Shown here in pieces: positions 1 to 8,446 of a stretch of 64,000 nucleotides of DNA. The stretch is from an uncultured bacterium (GTDB taxonomy: Bacteria; Bacillota; Clostridia; Oscillospirales; Oscillospiraceae). The stretch's first letter is position 1. The number at the start of each line of letters is the position of its first letter. The stretch spans positions 1 through 64,000 of the forward strand of contig CATKXO010000002.1 of the NCBI GenBank assembly GCA_949840775.1, in the 5' to 3' direction. The position numbers were made by a program, and so were the translations under genes. Below the pieces are notes generated by a model that was not told the DNA's origin, did no database searches, and saw only the letters and a list, made by a program, of their open reading frames with translations.

Positions 1-2
1 AC

Positions 3-875
3 CAGGAGGTCAAGGTCCGCATTGCCAATTATCACACCAATATTGTTTACCTGGAGCATAACGGGGAGGTCTTGCTGGACCTGCATGTGGAGGCGGATGA
101 TGAGAGCGGATTGACGGATCGCACCCTGCTCACTATGGCGGATATCTATGATTTTGCCCAGACTGTGAATTTGGACGATGTACGGGAAATCATCGGCCGG
201 CAGATTGATTGCAATATGGCGATTTCAAAGGAGGGGCTCAACCACAGTTACGGCGCCAATATCGGCCGGGTGATTATGGACCATTCACGCCCGGACGACC
301 GGATTGCCAAGGCGAAAGCTGCCGCGGCCGCCGGCTCTGATGCCCGGATGGGGGGCTGTGAATTGCCGGTCATTATCAATTCAGGCAGCGGAAACCAGGG
401 GATAACCGCTTCTGTTCCGGTGATTGTCTACGGGCAGGAAGCCGGCGTAAGCGAAGATAAGCTCTACCGGGCGCTGGTGCTGTCCAACCTGACCGCCATC
501 CACCAGAAAACCGGCATTGGACGGCTGTCTGCCTACTGCGGCGCAGTGAGCGCCGGAGCGGCAGCAGGGGCAGGCATTGCCTATCTGGATGGCGGGGGAT
601 ATGACGAGGTGATCCATACCGTAGTTAACGCCCTGGCAATGGTTTCCGGAATCATCTGCGATGGCGCCAAGGCATCCTGTGCCGGTAAAATTGCCGCTGC
701 CATTGACGCCGGGGTAATGGGATACCATATGTATCAGAATGGCCGGCAGTTTTATGGCGGGGATGGGATTCTCTCACACGGAGTTGAGGCCACTCTGAGC
801 AATGTGGGCCGTCTGGGAAAGACCGGAATGCGCTCCACGGACAAGGAAATTTTGAAAATCATGTTGGGGCAGTGA
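3..875 (+). CDS. UPF0597 / L-cysteine desulfidase-like protein (5' end missing)
   Basis: The frame is open from the first bases of the window, so the gene starts upstream. About 290 residues remain of a family that is usually about 430 long. The visible part has the family's Gly/Ala-rich core, with GGCELPVIINSGSGNQG, a later SAYCGAVSAGAAAGAG stretch and IICDGAKASCAGK. The Cys residues are the likely iron-sulfur ligands of serine-dehydratase-alpha-like enzymes. Family members (CyuA/YhaM type) convert L-cysteine to pyruvate, ammonia and sulfide; activity on serine or another beta-eliminated substrate is possible. It is cytoplasmic, and a same-strand aminotransferase follows 18 bases later, so both are probably in one operon. 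Confidence 0.8.
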   Translation, partial: QEVKVRIANYHTNIVYLEHNGEVLLDLHVEADDESGLTDRTLLTMADIYDFAQTVNLDDVREIIGRQIDCNMAISKEGLNHSYGANIGRVIMDHSRPDDRIAKAKAAAAAGSDARMGGCELPVIINSGSGNQGITASVPVIVYGQEAGVSEDKLYRALVLSNLTAIHQKTGIGRLSAYCGAVSAGAAAGAGIAYLDGGGYDEVIHTVVNALAMVSGIICDGAKASCAGKIAAAIDAGVMGYHMYQNGRQFYGGDGILSHGVEATLSNVGRLGKTGMRSTDKEILKIMLGQ

Positions 876-893
876 GAGAAAGGAGGAAATGAT

Positions 894-2186
894 ATGAAGT
901 ATCATGATTTGAGCCGTGAGGCGCAGGAGATGGAGTACCAGACCGTTCAAGCTGAGTTTGACAGCTGGCAGGCAAAGAAATTGTCACTGAACATGGCCAG
1001 GGGCAAGCCGGGCAGGGAGCAGCTGGATATGGTTTCCGATATTCTGAATGTGCTGGCAGGCCCGGAGGACTGTATGGATGGCGCGCTGGATGTGCGCAAT
1101 TACGGGGAGCTCAGGGGCATCCCCAGCGCCAGAATCTTTTTTGCCGGGCTTCTTGGGTGCCGGCCGGAGCAGGTCTATGTTGGGGGCAACGCCAGCCTCC
1201 AGCTGATGTATGACACCGTTGCCAAGGCCTATACTCACGGACTGCTTCACTCATCCAAGCCCTGGTGCAAGGAGGAAAAAGTGAAGTGGCTGTGCCCCTG
1301 CCCTGGCTATGACCGGCACTTTAAAATTACCGAGAGCTTTGGCTTTGAATTGATTCCCGTCCCTATGACGGAGACCGGCCCGGATATGGACCTTGTGGAA
1401 AAGCTGGTGTCCGACTCGGCGGTAAAAGGGATGTGGACTGTGCCTAAATACTCCAACCCGGACGGGATCATTTATTCGGAAGAGACCATCCACAGGCTGG
1501 CATCGCTGAAGCCTGCCGCCTCCGATTTCCTGCTTATGTGGGATAACGCCTACTGTATCCATGAGTTCCAGGGAGAGTATGTCCCCTTCCCGGATATATT
1601 GTCACTGTGTGCAGCAGAGGGGAATGGCGATATGGTATTTGAATTTGCCTCCACCTCCAAGATTACCCTCCCTGGTGCAGGCGTAGCCTGTTTTGCATGC
1701 AGCGAGGCTAACATGGCCTATATTACCTCTGTTATGGACGCCCAGGTCATCAGTTTTGATAAGGTAAATCAGCTGCGTCATGTCAAATACCTGAAAGATA
1801 AGGACCATACCCTGGAACTTATGAGGGGCCATGCCGCCATTCTGGCCCCTAAATTTCAGACGGTGCTCCGCGTGCTTGACCGGGAGCTGGAAGGGCTGGA
1901 TATCGCCTCCTGGCGGCATCCCAAGGGCGGCTATTTTGTGTCACTGAACACCGCGCCGGGGCTGGCAAAACGCACCCTGGCCCTGTGCCGGCAGGCCGGC
2001 GTGACGATGACGGATGCGGGAGCTACCTTTCCTTATGGCCGGGACCCCCGGGACTGCAATATCAGAATTGCTCCATCCCTGCCTTCCGTTGGAGAGCTGG
2101 AGCAGGCGATGACCGTTTTCTGCTGCTGCCTGAAGCTGGCGGCGCTGGAATCGCTGCTGAACCGGGAAAGCGCCCTCTCGACTTGA
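894..2186 (+). CDS. PLP-dependent aspartate aminotransferase (Rv3722c-like family)
   Basis: A 430-residue fold-type I aminotransferase. The N-terminal motif LNMARGKPGREQLDMV and the overall length match the atypical aspartate aminotransferase family (Pfam Asp_aminotransf, PF12897) rather than classical AspC. The PLP-binding lysine is probably K256, in EFASTSKITLPGAG. A strong ribosome site (AAAGGAGGAAATGAT) precedes the ATG. The expected reaction is aspartate + 2-oxoglutarate to oxaloacetate + glutamate. Its place before asd and aspartokinase supports an aspartate-linked role. Exact substrate choice cannot be read from sequence. Confidence 0.82.
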   Translation: MKYHDLSREAQEMEYQTVQAEFDSWQAKKLSLNMARGKPGREQLDMVSDILNVLAGPEDCMDGALDVRNYGELRGIPSARIFFAGLLGCRPEQVYVGGNASLQLMYDTVAKAYTHGLLHSSKPWCKEEKVKWLCPCPGYDRHFKITESFGFELIPVPMTETGPDMDLVEKLVSDSAVKGMWTVPKYSNPDGIIYSEETIHRLASLKPAASDFLLMWDNAYCIHEFQGEYVPFPDILSLCAAEGNGDMVFEFASTSKITLPGAGVACFACSEANMAYITSVMDAQVISFDKVNQLRHVKYLKDKDHTLELMRGHAAILAPKFQTVLRVLDRELEGLDIASWRHPKGGYFVSLNTAPGLAKRTLALCRQAGVTMTDAGATFPYGRDPRDCNIRIAPSLPSVGELEQAMTVFCCCLKLAALESLLNRESALST

Positions 2187-2325
2187 GTGATCCCGTTTGC
2201 AATGAGGGGCAATCAATCAAAAATCTTGATGTCTCATATAAAATATATTTGTTTGTGTTGGAGGTGATTTGGCGATAAACTATAAATAAAGCAGCAGTAA
2301 AACCGGCTATAAAGGAGGTATTGAC

Positions 2326-3339
2326 GTGAAAAAGCTTTGCATTGCAATTTTAGGGGCCACCGGTGTTGTGGGAACCGAGATGCTGAAGGCATTGGAGGAG
2401 CGGGATGTTCCCTGGGGAAGCCTACGCCTTTTGGCGGCTCCCGAGGAGGCCGGGAAAAAGGTTCTTTTTCAGGGCCGGGAACTGACGGTGGAGGGGGCAC
2501 ATGAGGACTCCTTTCAGGGGGTGGATATCCTGTTGGTTGCAGCGGCGAATGCAATCAGTGAGCGCTTCTCGCCCGTTGCAGTCCGGCAGGGAGCCATTGT
2601 CATTGATAATAGTTCGGCTTACCGGTTAGACCCGAGGGTTCCACTGGTGGTTCCCGAGGTCAATCCCCAGGATATCAAAACCCACAGCGGGATCATCGCA
2701 AATCCGAATTGCTCTACCATTATCGCCATGGTGGCCGTCAACCCGTTGTACCGCAGACATCGGGTCAAGCGGATGACCGTGTCAACCTATCAGGCGGTTT
2801 CCGGTGCGGGGATTCGGGGGCTTCGGGAACTGGAGCAACAGGTGTCGGCGTATCTCAAGGGAGAGAAGCTGGAAAAAGACGTTTTCCAACACCAGATTGC
2901 TTTTAATGTGATTCCCCACATTGAGGCGTTCCAGGAGAATGGGTATACAAAAGAGGAGATGAAAATGCACCATGAGGGGCGCAAAATTCTCCACGATGAC
3001 CAACTGACCGTCACCTGCACCTGCGCCCGGGTTCCGGTATTCCGCAGCCACTCGGAATCCATCCAGCTGGTATTTGATGAGGAGGTGGACGCAGCGGAGG
3101 CCCGGGAACTGCTCCGGGACGCCCCCGGCGTCAAGCTGGTGGATGACCCGGTTCATAATGTCTATCCTATGCCCCTGGATACCTCGAATCAGGACCTGGT
3201 GTATGTGGGACGGCTTCGTCAGGACTTGGCGGACAGGCATGCGCTGAATCTGTGGTGCTGCGGCGATCAGATACGCAAGGGCGCCGCGGTGAACGCCGTT
3301 CAGATTATGCAGTTGGTCATTCAGACGTATTTTCCCTGA
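2326..3339 (+). CDS. asd: Aspartate-semialdehyde dehydrogenase
   Basis: 337 residues. It starts at GTG 2326, seven bases after AAAGGAGGT. The N-terminal Rossmann motif GATGVVGTEML (about 10-20) binds NADP(H). The catalytic cysteine is C129 in NPNCSTI. Later residues around HHEGRKI and RVPVFRSHSESI fit the substrate-binding and dimer region. It interconverts L-aspartyl-4-phosphate and L-aspartate-4-semialdehyde, the second step towards lysine, threonine, methionine and DAP. Aspartokinase follows 31 bases downstream, so the first two steps are encoded together. The 139-base gap before it holds no recognisable gene. Confidence 0.95.
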   Translation: MKKLCIAILGATGVVGTEMLKALEERDVPWGSLRLLAAPEEAGKKVLFQGRELTVEGAHEDSFQGVDILLVAAANAISERFSPVAVRQGAIVIDNSSAYRLDPRVPLVVPEVNPQDIKTHSGIIANPNCSTIIAMVAVNPLYRRHRVKRMTVSTYQAVSGAGIRGLRELEQQVSAYLKGEKLEKDVFQHQIAFNVIPHIEAFQENGYTKEEMKMHHEGRKILHDDQLTVTCTCARVPVFRSHSESIQLVFDEEVDAAEARELLRDAPGVKLVDDPVHNVYPMPLDTSNQDLVYVGRLRQDLADRHALNLWCCGDQIRKGAAVNAVQIMQLVIQTYFP

Positions 3340-3370
3340 GGGCGCCTGAAAGAAAGCGAGGACGGATACG

Positions 3371-4495
3371 ATGAAACGGGTTGTATTGAAGTTTGGCGGG
3401 ACCTCAGTAGCAGATGCGGAATCCAGGCAGGCTGTTGCTGCCATTATCAGAGATACGAAGGAAATCTGCGGGGAACTGATTGTTGTGGTCTCTGCCATGG
3501 GCCGGAAAGGAGCTCCCTATGCGACCGACACGCTGCTTCAAGTCTATGGAGACGGGCAGGATTTACCCAAAAACCGGGAACAGGATATGATATACGCCTG
3601 CGGAGAAATTATTTCGGGGTCGGTGCTGGCGCAGGAGCTGAATACCCAGGGGCTCAGAAGTGTATTTTTGACCGGCGGGCAGGCTGGAATTGAAACAGAT
3701 GACCACTACTCTGAGGCAAATATTTTGACCGTACATACGGACCGGCTGAAAAAATGGCTTGCCCAAGACTACATCATCATCGTGGCTGGCGGCCAGGGGA
3801 TGACTGCAAGCGGGGATATCACCGCAACCGGCCGGGGTGGCAGCGACACAACTGCCTGCGCAATCGGCTATTACACCGGCGCCGACGAGGTGCGCATCTA
3901 TACCGATGTGGATGGGATATATACCGGGGACCCGCGGGTCATTCAAAATGCCCGAAAAATTCCCTGTCTCAGCTATAGTCAATGTCACCGCTTGGCGGCC
4001 TATGGGGCCAAGGTGATTCATCCTCGGGCAGTGGCCTACGCTGAGCTGGGACAAAAAAATGTGCTCAGTGTCCGTTCCACCTTTCTCAGAGGTTCCGGCA
4101 CCAAAATCGGCGATTACGAAAGCAGATGGAACGGGATTACAGCCTCCAGAAACCTGTTGACCCTGACCACCACCGCAGAGGAAGGCGCGGGACTGGTGCA
4201 GACATTGAAACAATACGGCGCAGAGCCATGCTACACATTATCGGATGAGTTGGGCTTTCACTGCGGGATAGATGGCCGGCTGATGGGGCGGGAGGATATC
4301 CCGCAGGGGCAGCTTCGGGATGTCATCTTTGCAGTAGGGCCGGCAGCCACACCGGAGAATGTGTCTAAAACGCTCTGCAAGGACTGGGAGGGAGAGATTC
4401 TGCGGTTGTCGGAGGACAGCGTGGCAGTAACCGTAGCCCCGGAACTCTACGAGCGGCAGATCAACTTGCTTCATGACGGAATATGCCTGGTTTAA
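3371..4495 (+). CDS. lysC: Aspartate kinase
   Basis: 374 residues. It begins with the family signature VVLKFGGTSVA, and the kinase domain covers about 1-245, including GRGGSDTTACAIG and the EVRIYTDVDGIYTGDPR segment that binds nucleotide and aspartate. The C-terminal 120 residues should form ACT-type regulatory domains, but the protein is shorter than typical 400-residue monofunctional enzymes, so the second ACT unit may be reduced or absent. It phosphorylates aspartate for the DAP/lysine/threonine branch. It is in line with asd. Feedback behaviour cannot be inferred. Confidence 0.92.
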   Translation: MKRVVLKFGGTSVADAESRQAVAAIIRDTKEICGELIVVVSAMGRKGAPYATDTLLQVYGDGQDLPKNREQDMIYACGEIISGSVLAQELNTQGLRSVFLTGGQAGIETDDHYSEANILTVHTDRLKKWLAQDYIIIVAGGQGMTASGDITATGRGGSDTTACAIGYYTGADEVRIYTDVDGIYTGDPRVIQNARKIPCLSYSQCHRLAAYGAKVIHPRAVAYAELGQKNVLSVRSTFLRGSGTKIGDYESRWNGITASRNLLTLTTTAEEGAGLVQTLKQYGAEPCYTLSDELGFHCGIDGRLMGREDIPQGQLRDVIFAVGPAATPENVSKTLCKDWEGEILRLSEDSVAVTVAPELYERQINLLHDGICLV

Positions 4496-4517
4496 AGGCA
4501 GACAGGAGGAAAGCATT

Positions 4518-4913
4518 ATGACTGTCCAACAGATGAGACCAACCGATTCCACTTTAATCAATCTGATCCCTGAGCACACCGGGTTTTCCGTGTCCGCGCA
4601 AGCTGCTTTGGAGAACTGCCGGTACATGAAGCTGAGGCTGGGGACCATGCCGTTCTTTATGCCCTGCCGTACACAGGACGGCGCAATGCTCCGGGTGGGC
4701 TGCCGTCCGTTCTATGGAAAAGATTGGCGTGGAAAGATGATTTCTTCGCCCCATACGCTCTCCCGCTTGCTGTTGGAGGAATTACAGTTGGCTGTGGGCC
4801 CCTGTCAGGGATGGGGGGAAGACGATATCGTAATTTCCGGGTCAGTTCCGGAGGAATATATGTATGCTGCGCTGGAGCGGATGGAAATCATGGTGAGCGA
4901 AATGATTCAATAA
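4518..4913 (+). CDS. Hypothetical protein, end of the aspartate block
   Basis: 131 residues from ATG 4518, placed after GGAGGAAAGCATT. A longer frame from TTG/ATG codons near 4473 would overlap the aspartokinase end and lacks a ribosome site. No family was recognised. The protein is soluble-looking, has no signal peptide or membrane segment, and carries several Cys residues (about 33, 51, 63, 101). Gene order and the 22-base gap to aspartokinase suggest cotranscription. It could be a small accessory or regulatory subunit, but nothing in the sequence shows this. Confidence 0.6.
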   Translation: MTVQQMRPTDSTLINLIPEHTGFSVSAQAALENCRYMKLRLGTMPFFMPCRTQDGAMLRVGCRPFYGKDWRGKMISSPHTLSRLLLEELQLAVGPCQGWGEDDIVISGSVPEEYMYAALERMEIMVSEMIQ

Positions 4914-4927
4914 GTAACAGGCGTACT

Positions 4928-4956
4928 TTGACAAACAGAGAGAAAGGAGGTATGAT
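4928..4956 (+). promoter_or_regulatory. Sigma-A promoter upstream of the ATC-hydrolase gene
   Basis: TTGACA at 4928-4933, a 17-base spacer and TATGAT at 4951-4956. Predicted start of transcription is near 4963. A five-codon frame (MINSQ, 4952-4969) with a perfect Shine-Dalgarno overlaps the -10 box and is probably incidental. Confidence 0.6.
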
Positions 4957-4962
4957 AAATTC

Positions 4963-5131
4963 GCAGTAAATAACCATCTGCTGCATGGGCAAATATTCAG
5001 TTTTCCCACCCCCAAAATCCCAATTCTTTTTCGTATTCCCGCCCCCGCAGAGGGCGGGAATCATGGGGATATTTTCTCCTTGAGGAACACAAAAGCGAAT
5101 TGGGAGACCAAAAAGAGAAAGGAAGTTTCGA
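4963..5131 (+). promoter_or_regulatory. Structured 5' leader of about 170 bases
   Basis: No gene fits here. A 9-bp stem (5018-5026 with 5097-5105) encloses a 10-bp GC-rich hairpin (5035-5044 with 5052-5061) and a short TCCT/AGGA hairpin near 5077. AAAATCCC at 5014-5021 can instead pair with GGGATATTTT near 5066-5075, giving a competing fold. This is compatible with a cis-regulatory leader but could be chance; no known riboswitch class was recognised. Confidence 0.4.
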
Positions 5132-5692
5132 ATGAGTGAAGCAGGAAAAAAACGCATCCAAGAGTATATGGACAGTTTAAAGCTGGACCAGCCGGTCAGT
5201 GTAGAGGAATTTCACCAGGCCGTAAAAAGCGCTTATAAGGACCGGAGCACCCAAATTTATTTCATTTGGAAGAAATTGAAGGAGCTCTATCCTGAGGTGG
5301 ATGCCAACCGTGTGATCCGGGAGGGCTCCTGGGATTTCGGTATGTGGCAGGGCCGGAAGATCGCTGACAAATTGGGTGCAGAGAAGATCGGCCCTGTGGA
5401 GGCCGTTCTTGGCCAGACCTCTAAGGGGGGAGTTTTGACCTTTGAACAGGAGCTGCTGGAGCTGGAGGACGATCGTGCGGTCAAGATGTTCCACAGCTGC
5501 CCCCATGCCGAGGCGCTGGCTGAACTTGGGGAGAGTCCGGAGACGATCAAAATGTTCTGCCGCGATATGCTGGGCCATTGTGACTACGCCATTTGTGCGC
5601 CCTTTCCCAATGTAGAGATCGACTTCCCTACCACTGTAGCAGACGGCGAAGGCCAGGGTTGCGCCATGACCATCACCAGAAAGGCAAAGTGA
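5132..5692 (+). CDS. L-2-amino-thiazoline-4-carboxylic acid (ATC) hydrolase family protein
   Basis: 186 residues. Overall pattern and length fit the L-ATC hydrolase family (PF14196): an N-terminal helical part, a central KMFHSCPHAEALAELG segment with Cys/His, a CRDMLGHCDYAICAPFPNVEIDFPTT stretch, and a C-terminal GQGCAMTITRKAK. Characterised relatives open the thiazoline ring of ATC on the way to L-cysteine; many family members have no tested substrate. It is soluble, preceded by AAAGGAAG, and followed 73 bases later by an NhaC antiporter. A cysteine-desulfidase-like gene in the same block makes a cysteine-related role attractive. Confidence 0.72.
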   Translation: MSEAGKKRIQEYMDSLKLDQPVSVEEFHQAVKSAYKDRSTQIYFIWKKLKELYPEVDANRVIREGSWDFGMWQGRKIADKLGAEKIGPVEAVLGQTSKGGVLTFEQELLELEDDRAVKMFHSCPHAEALAELGESPETIKMFCRDMLGHCDYAICAPFPNVEIDFPTTVADGEGQGCAMTITRKAK

Positions 5693-5765
5693 CTGCAACA
5701 GACTCCGGGTTCCTGATACACAGAAGCGGTAAGAGATAGTTAGAGACAACGAAAGGAGATACATT

Positions 5766-7199
5766 ATGAGCGAAAAAACAACGAAGGTTCAGCCAAAACC
5801 TACCCTGATTCAGGCAATGATCCCCCTGTTGGGGCTGCTGGTCTGTCTGGGCGGCGGATACGCTGTGTTGAAGCTGCCCACTCAGGTCTGCCTGCTGGGA
5901 GCCGCCGCTGTGGCCGGCTTTGTGGGACTGTGGATTGGCATTGACTGGGAGGATATGCTGGAGGGCATGGTGGAAAAGGTCTCCGCCTCCTTTGGCTCCA
6001 TCCTTGTTATGATTTGCGTGGGCGCCATGATAGCCAGTTGGATTTTCTCCGGAACCATTCCCATGATGATTTACTACGGCATCAAATTGATCGACCCCAG
6101 ATTCCTGTTTGTGACCGGATTTTTGGTCTGCGCCATTATCTCCACATTTACCGGAACATCCTTCGGGTCCGCCGGTACCGCCGGGGTGGCGGTTATGGGA
6201 GTGGCGATTGCGACTGGAGCACCCCTGCCCATTGCTGCGGGCGCAGTCATCTCCGGCGCAGTCTTTGGCGACAAGCTCTCTCCCTTTTCTGATACGACGA
6301 TGCTGGCTCCCGTAGCGGCCGGCTGCGACCTGTATGACCACATCAAGCATATGTTTTATACCACCGGCTCCGCTACGGTTCTTTCCCTTGTGGTTTATGC
6401 GGTTGTTGGGCTTACGCTGCCCAAGGAGAGTATGGCCAGCCCCGAGCTGGTGCAGCAAATGCTGGGCACGCTTGAGACAATGTTCCACTTCAATCCCATT
6501 TTACTTTTGCCCCCGGTTATCGTGCTGGCAGGTGCATTTTTACGTAAACCCACTGTGCCCTGTATGCTTTTGGCCTCGATTATTGCCATTGTGATGGGCA
6601 TGGTGTTCCAGGGCTTCTCCTTCGCAACCGGGATGACTGCGTTCTACAGCGGCTTCAACGTATCTATGACCGGCTTCCAGGGTGAAGTGATTCCTCAAAT
6701 CAACACACTGTTGAACCGGGGCGGTCTCATGGGTATGATGAGCACGATCTTATTGATTTTCTGCGCCTTTGCCTTTGGCGGCATCTATTCCAAGAGTGGG
6801 TGCATCTCTGTAATTTTGGAAAAGCTGATGAAGGGGATTCAAAGTGTGGGCAGCCTGATCAGCTCTACTGTGGCGGCTACAATTTTTATGAGTTTAGTTA
6901 CCGGCAGCTCTTATTTGGCGATCCTGGTTCCCGGAGAGATGTTCGCCCCGGCCTTCGACAAATTCAATCTCCACCGGAAGAACCTCTCCCGGACGCTTGA
7001 AGATGCCGGCACCTGTGTGGTACCCCTGGTGCCTTGGTCTGTAGCTGGCACGTATATGGCCAATACCTTGGGCGTGTCGACGCTTGCCTATCTGCCTTGG
7101 GCGGTGCTGTGCTATTCCAGCTTCATTTTTGCCATTATCTTTGCCTTTACCGGACTGACCATTGCAAAGGCTGATGGTACATCATTGCGGAGTAAGTGA
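5766..7199 (+). CDS. nhaC: NhaC-family Na+/H+ antiporter or related exchanger
   Basis: 477 residues with about 11-12 hydrophobic segments and an ATG behind AAAGGAGATACATT. Conserved parts include TGTSFGSAGTAGVA, GAVFGDKLSPFSDTTMLAP and VPLVPWSVAGTYMANTLGV, all typical of the NhaC family. It sits in the cytoplasmic membrane. Family members exchange Na+ for H+, and some clustered with amino-acid genes may exchange organic acids or amino acids (malate/lactate type). The location after the ATC-hydrolase gene suggests substrate entry or ion balance for that pathway. A second NhaC paralogue is in the hydantoin operon. Confidence 0.85.
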   Translation: MSEKTTKVQPKPTLIQAMIPLLGLLVCLGGGYAVLKLPTQVCLLGAAAVAGFVGLWIGIDWEDMLEGMVEKVSASFGSILVMICVGAMIASWIFSGTIPMMIYYGIKLIDPRFLFVTGFLVCAIISTFTGTSFGSAGTAGVAVMGVAIATGAPLPIAAGAVISGAVFGDKLSPFSDTTMLAPVAAGCDLYDHIKHMFYTTGSATVLSLVVYAVVGLTLPKESMASPELVQQMLGTLETMFHFNPILLLPPVIVLAGAFLRKPTVPCMLLASIIAIVMGMVFQGFSFATGMTAFYSGFNVSMTGFQGEVIPQINTLLNRGGLMGMMSTILLIFCAFAFGGIYSKSGCISVILEKLMKGIQSVGSLISSTVAATIFMSLVTGSSYLAILVPGEMFAPAFDKFNLHRKNLSRTLEDAGTCVVPLVPWSVAGTYMANTLGVSTLAYLPWAVLCYSSFIFAIIFAFTGLTIAKADGTSLRSK

Positions 7200-7210
7200 A
7201 ACATAAAAAG

Positions 7211-7240
7211 ACATGGCTGATCCGTTGGGGTCAGCCATGT
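7211..7240 (+). terminator. Stem-loop after nhaC
   Basis: Perfect 10-bp inverted repeat ACATGGCTGA / TCAGCCATGT with a 10-base loop, 12 bases after the stop. The following bases are only weakly T-rich (GCTTTCC), so termination is plausible rather than certain. Confidence 0.55.
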
Positions 7241-7265
7241 GCTTTCCGGACATAGACCATGTTTT

Positions 7266-7341
7266 GGGCCGCCCAGGGGGGCGGCCCGAAACCAGGGGAG
7301 GCATTGCGTTTTGGCGGGCCGCCGAGGGCGGCGGCCCCTAC
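7266..7341. repeat. Pair of intergenic GC-rich palindromes
   Basis: Two hairpins (7266-7287 and 7316-7337) built on GGGCCGCC...GGCGGCCC, the second ending in CCCCTAC. They belong to the palindrome family seen at 22768, 26879, 30059, 36392, 42372, 60809, 61373 and 63272. With the upstream stem-loop they fill the 250-base gap between nhaC and the regulator gene. Confidence 0.7.
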
Positions 7342-7384
7342 ATTAAAATCTGCGAAAAGGACAATCCCCTTTCTGAGTGGCGGC

Positions 7385-7413
7385 TTGATAAATATTTATT
7401 CATGTGATATACT
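7385..7413 (+). promoter_or_regulatory. Promoter of the LuxR-type regulator
   Basis: TTGATA (7385-7390), a 17-base spacer, then TATACT (7408-7413) with an extended TG upstream of the -10. Confidence 0.65.
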
Positions 7414-7449
7414 GCTTCATCATCTGTTTTTGTGGTGAGGAGGTGCGCA

Positions 7450-8253
7450 ATGGCATTTTTAGAGGAAAATGAGTGGATTTTACTCAATGAAGTGGCCTAC
7501 AATATCAGCTTTATCTACACCATTGAGGAGATGCAGAGAGCGATTCTCAACCGCTGGCTTCCCTTTTTGATCTCCTACGATGCGGCGGTTTTTTCGCGTC
7601 TGTCTGTAACGGAGGATGGAGACTTCGAGTTTGTGGATACCGAGGGGTACAATCTCTCACTCCAGTCGATACAGGTGTGGAAGGACCAGACGCGGAAGGA
7701 CGACGCGTTCCGCTGGATGATTTACAGCACAAACCGCTGCACCTTTGCGGAGGATATTTCCCAACCGGGCAGCCGCCTCCGGGACAGTGAAATATACCGC
7801 GCCTTTTGGGAGCCCAACCGTCTGAGCTGTTCTGCGGGGCTATGTATCGCATTCCGGGAGGAGCCCATGGGATTTCTGCGGCTTTACCGCAGAGAAGGCG
7901 GGGCCCCCTTTACCCCCAGGGACCTCTTTGTCCTGGAGCAGCTGCGTATGCACTTTGCATACCGTCTGGCTTACGAGGCGAAAAAGGGAGATTCCCGCTA
8001 TTTCTATGCCAAGGGCTATCAGGAAAAATTGTGCCGCCAATATGGATTGACTTCCCGGGAGGGCGAAATGCTGAATCTGGCCGTACAGGGGTGGTCCAAC
8101 GACGACATCTCTAAGCAGCTGAGCATCAGCATCCACACGGTGAAAAAGCACTTCCAGAGCATCTATGCCAAGATGCACGTCCGCAATCGCGTACAGATGC
8201 TTCAATGCCTGCCCATTTCTACCAGCAAAGTCAATTTTGATGAATTGCAGTAA
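7450..8253 (+). CDS. LuxR-family transcriptional regulator
   Basis: 267 residues. ATG 7450 is chosen over an upstream GTG because GGTGAGGAGGTG lies at the right distance. The C-terminal 65 residues form a LuxR/GerE helix-turn-helix (LTSREGEMLNLAVQGWSNDDISKQL followed by HTVKKHFQSIYAKM). The N-terminal 190 residues have no recognisable receiver domain or phospho-acceptor Asp and may form a GAF-like ligand-sensing domain. It lies directly before the hydantoin operon on the same strand, so it is a natural candidate regulator of that operon; this is inferred from position only. Confidence 0.85.
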   Translation: MAFLEENEWILLNEVAYNISFIYTIEEMQRAILNRWLPFLISYDAAVFSRLSVTEDGDFEFVDTEGYNLSLQSIQVWKDQTRKDDAFRWMIYSTNRCTFAEDISQPGSRLRDSEIYRAFWEPNRLSCSAGLCIAFREEPMGFLRLYRREGGAPFTPRDLFVLEQLRMHFAYRLAYEAKKGDSRYFYAKGYQEKLCRQYGLTSREGEMLNLAVQGWSNDDISKQLSISIHTVKKHFQSIYAKMHVRNRVQMLQCLPISTSKVNFDELQ

Positions 8254-8377
8254 AAACGCAGAGTTTGAACACTTTTTTTGTTTCTTATCCATTATATAAA
8301 AGTAGTATTTTCAGATACAAAAGAAGTATATAATTCTCCGAGAGAAGTTTTTTTATAGCGAAAGGTTGAAGCAAAAT

Positions 8378-8416
8378 AGGCCCCGCGCTGAATATCAGCG
8401 CGGGGCCTGTTTTGTT
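8378..8416 (+). terminator. Intrinsic terminator between the LuxR gene and the hydantoin operon
   Basis: A perfect 14-bp stem (8378-8391 with 8395-8408), a three-base ATA loop and then GTTTTGTT. It either ends the regulator transcript or works as an attenuator if a promoter near 8329 (TATAAT, poor -35) reads into the operon. Confidence 0.85.
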
Positions 8417-8446
8417 ATAATAGTCACATACGGAGGGAGCGCTTCT

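Noticed and set aside
4952..4969. Five-codon leader peptide MINSQ with a perfect Shine-Dalgarno
   Set aside because: The same bases form the -10 box of a consensus promoter, so the frame would be upstream of or at the transcription start; it also lacks regulatory codons.
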